A stretch of DNA of 64,000 bases from Corynespora cassiicola (Eukaryota > Ascomycota > Dothideomycetes > Pleosporales > Corynesporascaceae), in the NCBI GenBank assembly GCA_022059125.1, contig JAEUWY010000002.1, positions 1,612,001-1,676,000 of the forward strand, in the 5' to 3' direction. How positions within the stretch are numbered: position 1 is the first letter of the stretch; each line of letters opens with the position of its first letter. This document shows positions 55,177-64,000 of this stretch, in pieces. The notes beneath the pieces were generated by a model. The model did not search any database. It worked only from the letters and a program-made list of their open reading frames with translations, and was not told where the DNA came from. The position numbers and the translations under genes were made by a program.

Positions 55177-55893
55177 TCAGGAAAAGGTTGTTTGACCCTT
55201 TTCGTTCTCTGTGGGGGATTGAACAGGTGGTTCGGATTCCGCAGTCAGAGTCTTCTCATCTCCAGTAAGGCGGATGGGTGCTTCTTTGGAGTAATAGCTG
55301 AGTGACTGTTAGAAAAGAATGCTCAGACATCCTATGTAAGAAACAACTCACCTCCTCCAAGCCGACTCTGCAGCGGCGTAGGCAAGGACGAGGACCAACA
55401 AGAGGGCGATGATCTCGCCGACATAGGCGTCGCTCTCCAGTGGCTGAATGTCATTGACGTCGTCGTCGTTGTCGTCGTCGTCGCCCTCGCCCAGGAACCT
55501 CCTCTTGACCTCGTTGCCGATGCCGCAGATGATCAAGTCCTGGATGTCGTTTGCTCCGTCTTCTTCCGGGAGCACGGGCTCGCCGTCGGACATGCGGAGC
55601 AGGACACTGGTGGGGAGGGGCTCCTCGACGGCGAGGATCTTGGTGATGGTGCTCTCGCTTGCGAACTGGATCCTCAGATCACGCTTCGCGGCAAGGGCAC
55701 GCGCGCCCTGCCAGTCAATGTCTTGGGCATTTGGGATGGAGCATTGGGTGGGGTCTGAGAGCGGGGAGAAGGTCAGGCAGTTGCATTGGAGGTTTGACAG
55801 AGGGCGCGTGGGCGTCGGGCATCTGACGGGAGCTGCCACGGCGACGGCAGCCAGGGCGAGGAGAGAGAGGCAGACGGATTGTTTTGGCTGCAT
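55177..55893 (-). CDS. Cysteine-containing single-pass membrane protein (paralogue B)
   Basis: Exons 55893-55352 and 55297-55177, 220 residues. The signal peptide is QPKQSVCLSLLALAAVAVAA. The lumenal part has five cysteines (VRCPTPT, LQCNC, TQCSI, LIICG), a PTSVLLRMSDG...VLP stretch and a DDDDNDDDV acidic run. A transmembrane helix (IIALLLVLVLAYAAAESAW) leads to a tail, reached by splicing, containing APIRLTGDEKTLTAE. Without the splice the frame stops just after the membrane segment, so a simple single-exon call would lose the tail. The order and motifs match the protein at 22771-23552. No known function is recognised; a cell-surface sensor-like protein is one guess, unsupported. It lies beside GT90 in convergent orientation. 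Confidence 0.8.
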
Positions 55894-57462
55894 GGCTGCG
55901 GATTGCTCAAGGGGAGAGGAGGTGGGCTGGTGAGTTGAGGGAAATGCTCCGCAGGAGTACAAGACGAGTGCCGTCGTTGGTCTTTATTGGGCTGCACGTC
56001 GTGGTCTAGATCCTGTGTCAGCGGTGGTGCGCTCGTATTGCTTTTCCGCTGGGTCTGGTACCCTTTGTCCGTTCTGGATCCAATGAAACGGCGGGGCTCG
56101 ACGAGTGGGCTGGGGCTGGAGCAGGCCGAGGAGAGTCAGGAAACACGGCGAGGCGATTGAGCAAAGAGACTGGCGGACAGGACTGGCGGACGCGGTGCAG
56201 AAATAAGAGGCGCCGGAACACAATGGGTATCTAGGGCAGAAACAAGCCTCGCATGCCGGCCTATCGTGTTGCTCATGCATCGGCTGCTTAAAAAGGGCTG
56301 TGGACCTGGCCGATCAGCCTGCAGGGGAAATTGACCAACTTGGCGGCACTCCTCCCGCGAGGCGCAGCGGCCAGACACGCCCTTCCCACGAATCCACGCC
56401 CGCGAACGTGGTGAGGGCAGAGAGCACGTCGGTACATGCCCCATCTCCAGCAGTTCTTGGTGGTTGTATCCGCCGCCGATCGGCTGCTGAAAGCTTCTTC
56501 CCAAGACGCACCCAAGCCGCTCCCAAGCTGCAGCGACTCCAGCGACACGTACTTGCCAGCGTCATTACTGCCCTTCGGCGGCCGTTGACGCCGGCAAAGG
56601 GCGCAGCCTCTCGCGCCCGTCTCCAGTCGCACTGCCAGCTGTCAGGCAGGTCTCGTCTGTCTAATGCCAGAATGGGAACTGCAAGCGCCTGACGCCGCGG
56701 GCGTAGAGGGGGATAGACAGGGCATATAATCGGGCCTACCAGCTGCTGCTGCGGGTGGTGCGTGTGCTCCAAGAGGGCCCAAGAGGGGGCTGAGCTGCTT
56801 GTTGGACTGGTGGATTCCATCTGGCATGCTCGCGAGCCTGTGTTTCGCAAATCCTTTGACGCGTGTCTATTACGAGCCGCAGGAATCGAGGCTGGCTCAA
56901 CCTGGGCTCGCAGGAAACGACCTCATCGTGTTGCTCCCATGGACCGGCAAGCGTAGACGCGGGCGGAGATGGCCCCATGGCTGCAGTCCGGTCCAGACTG
57001 GCCCGGCCGCGAGAGGTTAGGCCCCACGCCTAGTGTAACGCTCCAGTGGAACGCATTGGCGGCTTCTAGAGGAAGTGCCGCTCGCCCAAGGCAGAACCGG
57101 TGCATTTGGCCATGGACTGGCAGTGCCCTTCAGCGACCATCGTATTTCGTCATTTCTCCTGTTTGCCTGGGCCTCTTCTTGTCCCGCACCCTCGGTTTCC
57201 GAAGCCCTCGGTACATGGCCGTTCTGCCGCAATTCGGTAAGCGCACGCTCCGGGTCGGCTATGCTTCCTCGCCCACGTCTGGGCCGCATGAGGCTCCAGA
57301 TGGCCCCAAGCGCAGCGAAACAGACAAAGACAAATCTTGGAGAGACATTGGTTACATTTCAATGGACCTGCTCCGTGCGCCGTGCGCCGTGAGCCCACTT
57401 CAAACAAGACTGGGGTATGGAGAAGAGGGCCGATGGCCAAGCTTCTTACGGCCGTGTCCCCA

Positions 57463-57482
57463 ATCATCATCATCATCATCAT
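57463..57482. repeat. ATC/CAT trinucleotide microsatellite
   Basis: About six and a half tandem ATC units in non-coding DNA. Confidence 0.7.
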
Positions 57483-58560
57483 GAAATGGCCCCGTCGGTT
57501 CTTTTTTTTTCTGAGGAATAAACCGGCAATCGTCACAACCCGCCAATCCATTGTCTGATGGCTGTCAAAAAGGCTAATGGTGATGACAGGACTGGTGCTG
57601 ACCGCAAGACTCGACGATCAAGGCCTCAGCCACAAAATCTCCCTGAGGCGTCGCGCCATCACCACGCAGTACTGCCAGTGTTTCCCAATCAGTCAAAGAG
57701 GGCGGCGGAGCTCCGCTGCAGTCTTCTCGTGCAGACACCTGGGATTGCGGGCGAAGTGTAAACAGACAGAGTATCACCAACAACTAGCAGCCCCCAGCCC
57801 CCTGCCAACATGGTGGCGCCCTACCCATCAGCAATCGACCCTCTTGCTGTCAGTGAGAGTTTGGAGGTAAGTGATACGGGTCCACGCGTGCTGGTAGACG
57901 GCATCTTGCATCTTGTTGGTGGAATACAGCCCGAAGAGGCTCGGCCTTGGAGCGTTCCGAATGCCGCGCAATTCAATGATCGTCAACACTGAGAAGCTAT
58001 GCCTGTTCATGTTTGTTCCCTCGTAGTACACTTTATGATTCAACGATCCAGTTTTCCCCGGCGCACAAGGCTGCTCCGAACACCCATAGGCCAGCCCCTC
58101 CTTGCCGTGAGACTCGGAGCTTCCTCTCAACCGGAACAAGCGCCGCCCGAACACCCCATCACGAGCCTCGTCCTAACCGCTGGAGCTCATGGTGATGCAT
58201 CAACTGCTGCACCTTGCTCTCGATCCATGTGTCATGTTCCGTGCAGACCCAGTTTGATCACCTCGCTTGGAATTAAAGCTTTAGCCAAGCTTTGGAGGCG
58301 ATCGCCCGCTAATCCACATTGGGACTGACCTTCAGCAGGGGTCGTGTAGCCCTTCTGCTTTGAACGATATGTATCGTTCCTGAGGCGTGAACCAAAGAGT
58401 CGGTCAGCTCACATCTACACCCAAGCCGTTTGAGCAGCCACAGTGCTTCAAGAATCAAACGTCAACATAGGCCCGACCGGTCCAGACGCTCCAGAGACAG
58501 TGTCATGCTCGCCTACGCAAATGATCAAGGAGTGATGTTGTCGACTGAACAACTAAGGCC

Positions 58561-58567
58561 TATAAAG
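58561..58567 (+). promoter_or_regulatory. TATA box of the lysine-rich secreted-protein gene
   Basis: TATAAAG sits 127 bp upstream of the start codon, with a CT/CA-rich leader in between, like the repeat-protein gene at 11405-13195. Confidence 0.65.
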
Positions 58568-58687
58568 GAACCCCATCATCCATACTTTGCAACTCAGACT
58601 GGCTCTCAACACTTCAGTTCCATCTTCTACAGCATCCAGGCGGATTCTCACTTAATCTAATCTCATCATTTCAACATCTTCTTCAAC

Positions 58688-59423
58688 ATGAAGTTTTATC
58701 AGCCCCTCGCTCTGGCGGTTCTTTTCGGCCTGGCTGCCGCCGCCCCAGTTACATTCGAGGAGTGTAAGTTTACTTTGATATACAGAGTCGTACAACAACT
58801 GACGTGATGTAGCTCTCGCTGTCCGATCAGATGGCGTAGCCGACCCGGCTGACGCACCCCTCCTTGCCGCCCGCCAGCCCATCCCTCAGACGAAGGCAAA
58901 GGCCGGCAAGAAGGGCAAGAAGGGAAAGAAAGGCAAAAAAGCCAAGGGCGGAAAGGCTAAGAAGGGAAAGAAGGCCAAGGGCGGCAAAGCAAAGAAGGGC
59001 AAGAAGAATAAGCGGGAGCTGGCCCACATCATCGAGGATATCATGGAGCGCAGTGCCGAAGCGTACCCAGCTGCAGAGGCTGATGGCATGGATCTCTCCG
59101 GCTTTGATACGGTCGTCGTTGCTCGCACCCCAGAAGCCGACCCCGAGGCCGAATGGGAGGACATTGTCGAGCGCTGTAAGTTTTGCCCATAGTATCACAT
59201 GTATACATGCACTGACCTCCACTCAGCCCCAGAGCCTCAGACAAAGGGGAAGAAGGCCAAGGGCGGCAAGAAGGGGAAGAAGGCCAAGGGAGGAAAGGCC
59301 AAAAAGGGAAAGAAGGGCAAGAAGGCCAAAGCAGCTGGCGCTAATGGCAAGGCCAAGGCCAAGGCTGGAAAGAAGGGCAAGAAGAGGGAGATGGCCAAGC
59401 CCGAAGATGCTTTCTACTATTAA
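58688..59423 (+). CDS. Secreted lysine/glycine-rich two-module protein
   Basis: Exons 58688-58763, 58813-59175 and 59227-59423, 211 residues. I recognise no named family. The signal peptide is KFYQPLALAVLFGLAAAAPV. Two modules follow, each opening with a P-x-PQTK segment (PIPQTK, PEPQTK), running into a tract of GKKGKK, KAKGGK and KKGKKAK units, and ending at KREL/KREM with a Kex2-like Lys-Arg. Module 1 carries an acidic stretch of about 60 residues (AHIIEDIMERSAEAY to EAEWEDIVERS); module 2 ends with EMAKPEDAFYY. Each module is on its own exon, suggesting exon duplication. Net charge of the tracts is strongly positive. Cell-wall, nucleic-acid or membrane binding are possible; nothing in the sequence decides between them. 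A TATA box lies 127 bp upstream. Confidence 0.85.
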
Positions 59424-60426
59424 TTTTCTCGCGCCGCTTTAGGTGCTGGCCTTCTTATCGACGGTTTAATCATGTCTAATGAAATCTTTCAAAACTCTTC
59501 AAGTTGGCTGTCCAGACAGCGTCCACTGTACGTGACCTCTCTCCTCGGCCGCAACCGGACTAGACGCTTGGGGCCAATTCCAAGCGTGGTTGGTGCTTTA
59601 GTACTCGTTTTGGAATGCAGTTGGGGCGGTTTGGGCAACCAGCCTGCAGAGCATTAGGCCCGATGGAAGCACACCTTTTTCTTCTCCGCCAACTTCGACG
59701 CGACCAGTCCGTGACAGGCCTACACCCAACACACCTTGGCAACGCAAACCACCGAACCCCAAATCACGAGCATGAACAACACCGCCCAGCCCAAGGGAAA
59801 AAAAAGTAGGGAAAGAAGAAAACCCCCAACATGTAATTTCCCCACAGACACCGACCATTATGCACATCAGGGTCCAAGACCCCCCATCGCCGCCCAACCC
59901 AAGATGCCGCAATCTAACCCACACCGACAAGAACCCTCCCAAACCCATGCGCCAAGGCCTCCAGACCACAAGGCCTGGAATGCGCCAGAAAGAAAGAAAG
60001 GAAAAAAAAGGGAGACCGGCCAGGATGGCGCGAGACGTGCGCAAACAATGACCGTTTCCCAACGTGGCAAGAACGCGCGACGGCACAGGGTCCAACCCCG
60101 AACCGCCCCCACCCCCTCGTGCCAAGCCAGGGGAAGAAACGACTCCTGGAAACGTTCACGTATCACGGGGACTGGGGAGGGGGAGAAGGCACGTGGCTTT
60201 TGACGAAATGGGGAAGGTGAGGAGAGTTTGGTGGAGAGGTTGGGATGTTCCCAGTATTTGTAAAAATTCGGAGGGGGGTTCGTAGAAAAGTCTATTGATT
60301 CTATCGGTGGAATCCCGGTAGCGCACTACCATTCCCCATAACCCAGCCCATCTTCCGAAAATAATCATGGCCCGATTCTAATCTAATCTATTCGTTCATA
60401 CACATAAAAAAAATTACATCGACGGT
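59424..60426. other. Convergent intergenic region
   Basis: About 1 kb between the stops of the lysine-rich gene (+) and the transporter (-). The translations of the frames here are not protein-like. It should hold both 3' UTRs. Confidence 0.45.
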
Positions 60427-62022
60427 CTAGTACATGTACCTAAAGGTGGGGTTCTCCTTGTCGGTAAGATCGTCAAAGGCGTGGGTGAGGTTGTCCTGGC
60501 TGGCTTCAGGGGCCTGGGCGGCGAGGCGGTCCTTGGCCTTGTTCCTGGCCGACAGGTTGAAGCGCAGGAACACAATGACGAGCACGAGCAGCACGTAGCA
60601 GCCCATGTGCGTGGAGAAGGCGATGAAGTAGCGCGGCGCGTCGCGCGTGAGGAAGACCTGCGGGCCGATGGCGTTGCCGACGCACCACGCGATGAAGTTC
60701 ATCGACACGACAATCGTCTTCTTGGTCTGGCCGGCCACGTTGCGCGACAGCATGGACATGGCGAGGGTCTGCGCGGCCCAGAAGGAGAGCACAATGTAGT
60801 AGGATAGCAAGAGGCCGACCTGCTGTGCCTTTCCCGTGTTGCGGACCGTCATCAGGACGATGGTTCCGATGAAGGAGGGGATCACGTAGAGTCCCATGAC
60901 GATCAGGTTCTGGCCCGTCTTCTTGGTCAGCCAGGCAGAGCTCATGAGGGTGATGATGATGACAACGCCCAAGACCATGGAGAGCAGTTGCGTCTCCAGC
61001 TTGGAGAACTTGAAGCCGTTGATGACAATGTTGGCAAAGCCACCAAGACCGGACGTGGGGAGCGTGGTGCAAATGGCGATGAGGCAGTAACACCACGTTT
61101 GGGGATCGAGAAGGGCCTCCTTGACCTGGTAGGAGCGAAAGCTCTTGTTCTGGATACCAGTCTGGTTGGAACGTACTCGTTCAATCATGAGCTTCTTGTC
61201 CTCCTCGGAAAAGCACTTGGCGCGCATAGGGCTGTCAGGCATCCAGTAGAGGACAAAGCAGCCCCAGAGGAACGACGCAGATCCGTAGGTGATGAAGATG
61301 GCCTGCCATGCCTTGAGAGGGCCGGTCTTGATCAGCGTGAAGCAGTACGCCAAAAGACCACCGACGATCTGCTGTCCGCCGTTCATCATGTACCAGTAGG
61401 TAATGATTTGGGCCTGCTCTTCTCTCTTATACCACATCGACGAAAGGATAACGAAGCTGGGCTGGCACACGGCCTCGAAGATACCAAGAAGTGTGCGAAT
61501 GGCCACCAGGGATGGGAAGCTCCAGCATACTGAGTGGAGCGCGAGGATGGTGCTCCAGATGAGAATGTTGGCACCGAGGTATTTGGCAATGGGGACACGC
61601 TGGAGGATCCAGTTGGTAGGGTACTCAACGAAGAGCACGGCAATGTAAATACAGGTCGTCAACCAAGCCCACTTTTCGTTCGCAGCCAGGACGGGAATGT
61701 CCTCACGGATTCCCATCAGCGCCGCAAAGGACATTGTGCCCTTGTCCAGGGCCTGCAGGAAGTAGGTGACAACCATGATGGGGAGCACTCGCTTGTCAAT
61801 GAGCCTCTTCAGACGTTTGTTCTCCTCCTCGGATATCTCGACGCGGGTGGCATTGGCGTATTTGGCGACGTCCTTGTCCATACGATCGTAGTTCATGTGG
61901 TCGCCCTTCTCGTCAGAAATGGACAAGACACGCTCCAACTGGGAGGCATCGTTCTTGCCATCGTTGCTGGAGTCGTGAACGACCTCCGGCGCGGGTCTGA
62001 GCTCCTGGCTTGACTTTGCCAT
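60427..62022 (-). CDS. MFS transporter, Dal5/allantoate permease (ACS) type
   Basis: A single exon of 531 residues from the ATG at 62022. A frame further upstream is open but looks like leader. The N-terminus is hydrophilic with Asp/Glu/Lys. About twelve membrane helices follow. Family landmarks include KRVLPIMVVTYFLQALDKGTMSFAALMGI (helix 1), EYPTNWILQRVPIAKYLG, RTLLGIFEAVCQPSF, SSMWYKREEQAQIITYWYMMNGGQQIVGG and SSAWLTKKTGQ. The ACS/Dal5 group moves anionic compounds such as allantoate, ureidosuccinate, nicotinate or pantothenate at the plasma membrane, driven by protons. Substrate cannot be told from sequence; a link to nicotinate would fit the kynurenine genes elsewhere in the window, but they are 50 kb away. 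Divergent from the GH105 gene. Confidence 0.92.
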   Translation of the reverse strand: MAKSSQELRPAPEVVHDSSNDGKNDASQLERVLSISDEKGDHMNYDRMDKDVAKYANATRVEISEEENKRLKRLIDKRVLPIMVVTYFLQALDKGTMSFAALMGIREDIPVLAANEKWAWLTTCIYIAVLFVEYPTNWILQRVPIAKYLGANILIWSTILALHSVCWSFPSLVAIRTLLGIFEAVCQPSFVILSSMWYKREEQAQIITYWYMMNGGQQIVGGLLAYCFTLIKTGPLKAWQAIFITYGSASFLWGCFVLYWMPDSPMRAKCFSEEDKKLMIERVRSNQTGIQNKSFRSYQVKEALLDPQTWCYCLIAICTTLPTSGLGGFANIVINGFKFSKLETQLLSMVLGVVIIITLMSSAWLTKKTGQNLIVMGLYVIPSFIGTIVLMTVRNTGKAQQVGLLLSYYIVLSFWAAQTLAMSMLSRNVAGQTKKTIVVSMNFIAWCVGNAIGPQVFLTRDAPRYFIAFSTHMGCYVLLVLVIVFLRFNLSARNKAKDRLAAQAPEASQDNLTHAFDDLTDKENPTFRYMY

Positions 62023-63207
62023 TTTGACTGTGGAATCCTGGAGAAAGGGGAGCGAAAAAAGGGGTCCAGGTAAAAGCGGGCGGCTGAGATGGAGAAGGAG
62101 AAGAATCTCAATGCCCACAACGAACAGTCTGGAGAGTCTGGAGTAGCTGGACTAAGTACCCACGACCCCAGAAATTTCTGCTGTAACCCCAATACCCCTC
62201 GGGGAATGGCGCATCATCGGGCAAACTGCCAGTTCGGGGGGAAACCCACTCCGCTGCTACATGGGCAGACGGACGCTCCTGACGAGCGATATGGCATCAT
62301 GTTGAGGAGCGTGGGCGAGCCCGGAGGCACCTGCTCATGAGTCTGTGGTCGACTAGCAAGGAGCCATGGTGCTCTCCACATAAAAATGCTGTCCAGACAG
62401 GGCGCGGAGGTGGAGTCTTGGCCGGGAGGAGTTAAGCGTTGTGGATGCCCGGCACGCTTGGCTGCACAAGCCTCGGCAGAGCAGGCGGGTGAATGGAGGC
62501 CGACCCAGGCGCCAAAGGATCTCACGTGCATGCTTGGGGTTTTGCCTCTCGCGTTAGAGGGGCGCGAAAAGGAAGGCGCTGTGGTGGAATTTCCTCGTCC
62601 GGCGCCTGGCCCTCCCCAACACGCCCCAGGCGCAACCCCAGGAACTCCACGCAACTCCAGATTTCGGCCCTACAATCGGTGTATCAGCAACCGTGCTGCC
62701 CGCCTAGCGTCCAGCCATACACTGGCGGCCCCCTCGGCGCTCCTGGGCTTACACTACTTCGCTTCTCTTGGACCGTCTGCCAGCTGGGGCCTCCGCCTAC
62801 GGTTGCAATCTTGGGCGTCGCAAAGTGCAGTGGCCCCTGCATCTAAGCTTTCCCCACGTGGCTTGTCCCTCCGTCGGTGTAGAGCAGGACGACTGTCGGT
62901 GCATCAATTAACGATCGGATACCGGAGCTTCCATTTTTAAGTGCCGGGCGAGTCGAGGCGTCCGAGGGGCAAAGTTGCCGGTCGTTCTTTAATATCGCCG
63001 AGCGCCGCTGTCCATAATTTTTCTGGACCCTTTTCATCTGAACTGAACAAATTATACGAGCCTCACCGCCAGCCCTCTGCCGCTGTAACGCAACCCCATC
63101 GTCGCAGCCAGAGGATTCGACCCACATTTGCGTGTACCCAATCCGCGTCGAGCTATATTCACAAGGCAATCGCCACTCACCCGCGCGCGCACGCACACAC
63201 AAGCACA
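62023..63207. promoter_or_regulatory. Divergent intergenic region, transporter and GH105 genes
   Basis: About 1.2 kb between the two start codons. It must contain both promoters. No specific operator stands out and no CDS is supported. Confidence 0.4.
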
Positions 63208-64000
63208 ATGTCGACCCTCAAGTCCTACAGCCTGAGCAACGCCGAGATCCACGAGAAGATCCAGCTCCTCACCCACAACCTCATCAATATCCACGACACC
63301 ACCGGAGAATTCCTGCTGAAGCTCGAGGATGGCCGCGTCATCGACACAAAGGGCTGGGACGGCTGGGAGTGGACGCACGGCATCGGTCTCTACGGCCTGT
63401 GGCACTACTACACCATGACCGGCTCGCAGGCCACCAAGGACATTATGCTGGGCTGGTTCGAGAAGCAGCTGGGCAAGGGCACGACCAAGAACATCAACAC
63501 AATGTCCCCCTTCCTCACCCTCGCCTACCTCTACGAGGACACGGGCAACAAGACGTACGTGCCTTGGTTGGACACCTGGGCCGAGTGGGTCATGCACGGA
63601 CTGCCCAAGACCAAGTATGGCGGCTTCCAGCACGAGACGTACAACTCGTTTAACAAGGACGAGCTGTGGGACGACACGCTGATGATGTCTGCCCTGCCCT
63701 TGGCCAAGATTGGCCTCACCCTCAACCGCCCCGAGTACGTCAACGAGGCGAAGCGTCAGTTCATGCTGCACTGCCAGTACCTCTTCGACACGTCGACGGG
63801 CCTCTTCTACCACGGCTGGAAGTGGGAGGAGGGCAAGGACGGCAGCATCGGCCACAACTTCGCAAAGGCGAGGTGGGCGCGCGGAAACTCGTGGCTCACC
63901 ATTGCCATCCCCGACTTCGTCGAGCTGCTCGACCTGCAGGAGGGCGATCCCCTGCGCCAGTTCCTGCTCGGCATCCTCGACTCGCAGTGCAAGGCCCTGC
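63208..64000 (+). CDS. GH105 unsaturated rhamnogalacturonyl/glucuronyl hydrolase, 5' part
   Basis: The frame runs from the ATG at 63208 past the window end: 264 residues are visible of an expected 370-400, so it is truncated by the window. YteR/GH105 landmarks: KGWDGWEWTHGIGLYGLWHYY near residues 49-69, WDDTLMMSALPLAKIG with the catalytic Asp region (about 153-154), YHGWKWEEGKDGSIG, and HNFAKARWARGNSW near 216-229. These enzymes hydrate the unsaturated uronic acid left by pectin lyases, completing breakdown of rhamnogalacturonan oligomers. No signal peptide is visible, so action on imported disaccharides in the cytosol is likely. Its neighbour is a Dal5-type transporter, divergently transcribed. 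Confidence 0.93.
   Translation, partial: MSTLKSYSLSNAEIHEKIQLLTHNLINIHDTTGEFLLKLEDGRVIDTKGWDGWEWTHGIGLYGLWHYYTMTGSQATKDIMLGWFEKQLGKGTTKNINTMSPFLTLAYLYEDTGNKTYVPWLDTWAEWVMHGLPKTKYGGFQHETYNSFNKDELWDDTLMMSALPLAKIGLTLNRPEYVNEAKRQFMLHCQYLFDTSTGLFYHGWKWEEGKDGSIGHNFAKARWARGNSWLTIAIPDFVELLDLQEGDPLRQFLLGILDSQCKAL

Larger units (their letters stand above)
55894..58687. other. Gene-poor region before the lysine-rich secreted-protein gene
   Basis: About 2.8 kb with no supported CDS. The left end is the promoter of membrane protein B. A CAT microsatellite is at about 57463-57482. The right end contains a TATA box and a CT/CAA-rich leader for the lysine-rich gene. Confidence 0.45.

Noticed and set aside
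59598..60125. Minus-strand frame of 175 codons downstream of the transporter
   Set aside because: Gly/Leu/Phe-rich translation without motifs, lying in the expected 3' region of the transporter gene.
60427..62118. Start of the transporter at the upstream open-frame codon (62118)
   Set aside because: The extra 32 residues are hydrophobic and precede the normal hydrophilic N-terminus of this family; the ATG at 62022 gives the standard length.
63052..63855. Minus-strand frame of 267 codons opposite the GH105 gene
   Set aside because: Mirror frame; the plus strand carries the family motifs of GH105 in order.

Overview
The window is nuclear DNA of a filamentous ascomycete (Pezizomycotina; probably Sordariomycetes, perhaps Hypocreales, by inference from gene content rather than a species match). 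Genes are interrupted by short introns, mostly of about 50-100 nt, with GT/AG ends and CTRAC-like branch sites. Spacing is generous and leaders are pyrimidine-rich. The gene set is typical of this group: Zn2Cys6 regulator, AP180, Afi1, NudC, GT90, GH36, GH95, GH105 and a Dal5-type transporter. I support 22 protein-coding genes plus one doubtful one. Almost all spliced models close in frame and their joins fall inside recognisable family motifs.

Layout. 1-3.9 kb: pyrimidine/purine-asymmetric non-coding DNA with one doubtful ORF. 3.9-10.6 kb: a DJ-1/HSP31-type gene, then a tryptophan-catabolic group of kynureninase and indoleamine 2,3-dioxygenase transcribed from one shared promoter, followed by a tail-to-tail Zn2Cys6 regulator. 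11.4-13.2 kb: a secreted protein built of twelve Kex2-bounded repeats. 15-22 kb: Afi1-type DENN protein, an Rrn9-domain protein, and a FAT1-type acyl-CoA synthetase. 22.8-23.6 kb: a cysteine-containing single-pass membrane protein with a paralogue at 55.2-55.9 kb. 26.5-35.2 kb: AP180 clathrin adaptor, NudC, and mitochondrial Asp- and Tyr-tRNA synthetases. 35.5-43.6 kb: GH36/Sip1-type alpha-galactosidase-like protein, GH95 fucosidase-like protein and an alpha/beta hydrolase. 47.6-53.3 kb: an acidic disordered protein and a GT90 glycosyltransferase. 58.7-59.4 kb: a secreted lysine/glycine-rich two-module protein. 60.4-64 kb: a Dal5-type transporter and the first part of a GH105 hydrolase cut by the window end.

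How the genes fit together. The clearest functional unit is the kynurenine group: IDO makes N-formylkynurenine, kynureninase cleaves kynurenine or 3-hydroxykynurenine, and the adjacent zinc-cluster protein is the natural candidate regulator. The shared promoter carries a tight array of CCG/CGG palindromes in 11-bp register, and a related palindrome lies upstream of the regulator gene. The most unusual gene is the repeat protein at 11405-13195. Every repeat follows a Lys-Arg site and starts with a two- or four-residue spacer made only of X-Ala or X-Pro dipeptides, so Kex2 plus a Ste13-type dipeptidase would leave every product with N-terminal glutamine. Several glycoside hydrolases suggest use of plant or fungal polysaccharide side chains. 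No tRNA, rRNA, CRISPR array or intact transposon was seen.
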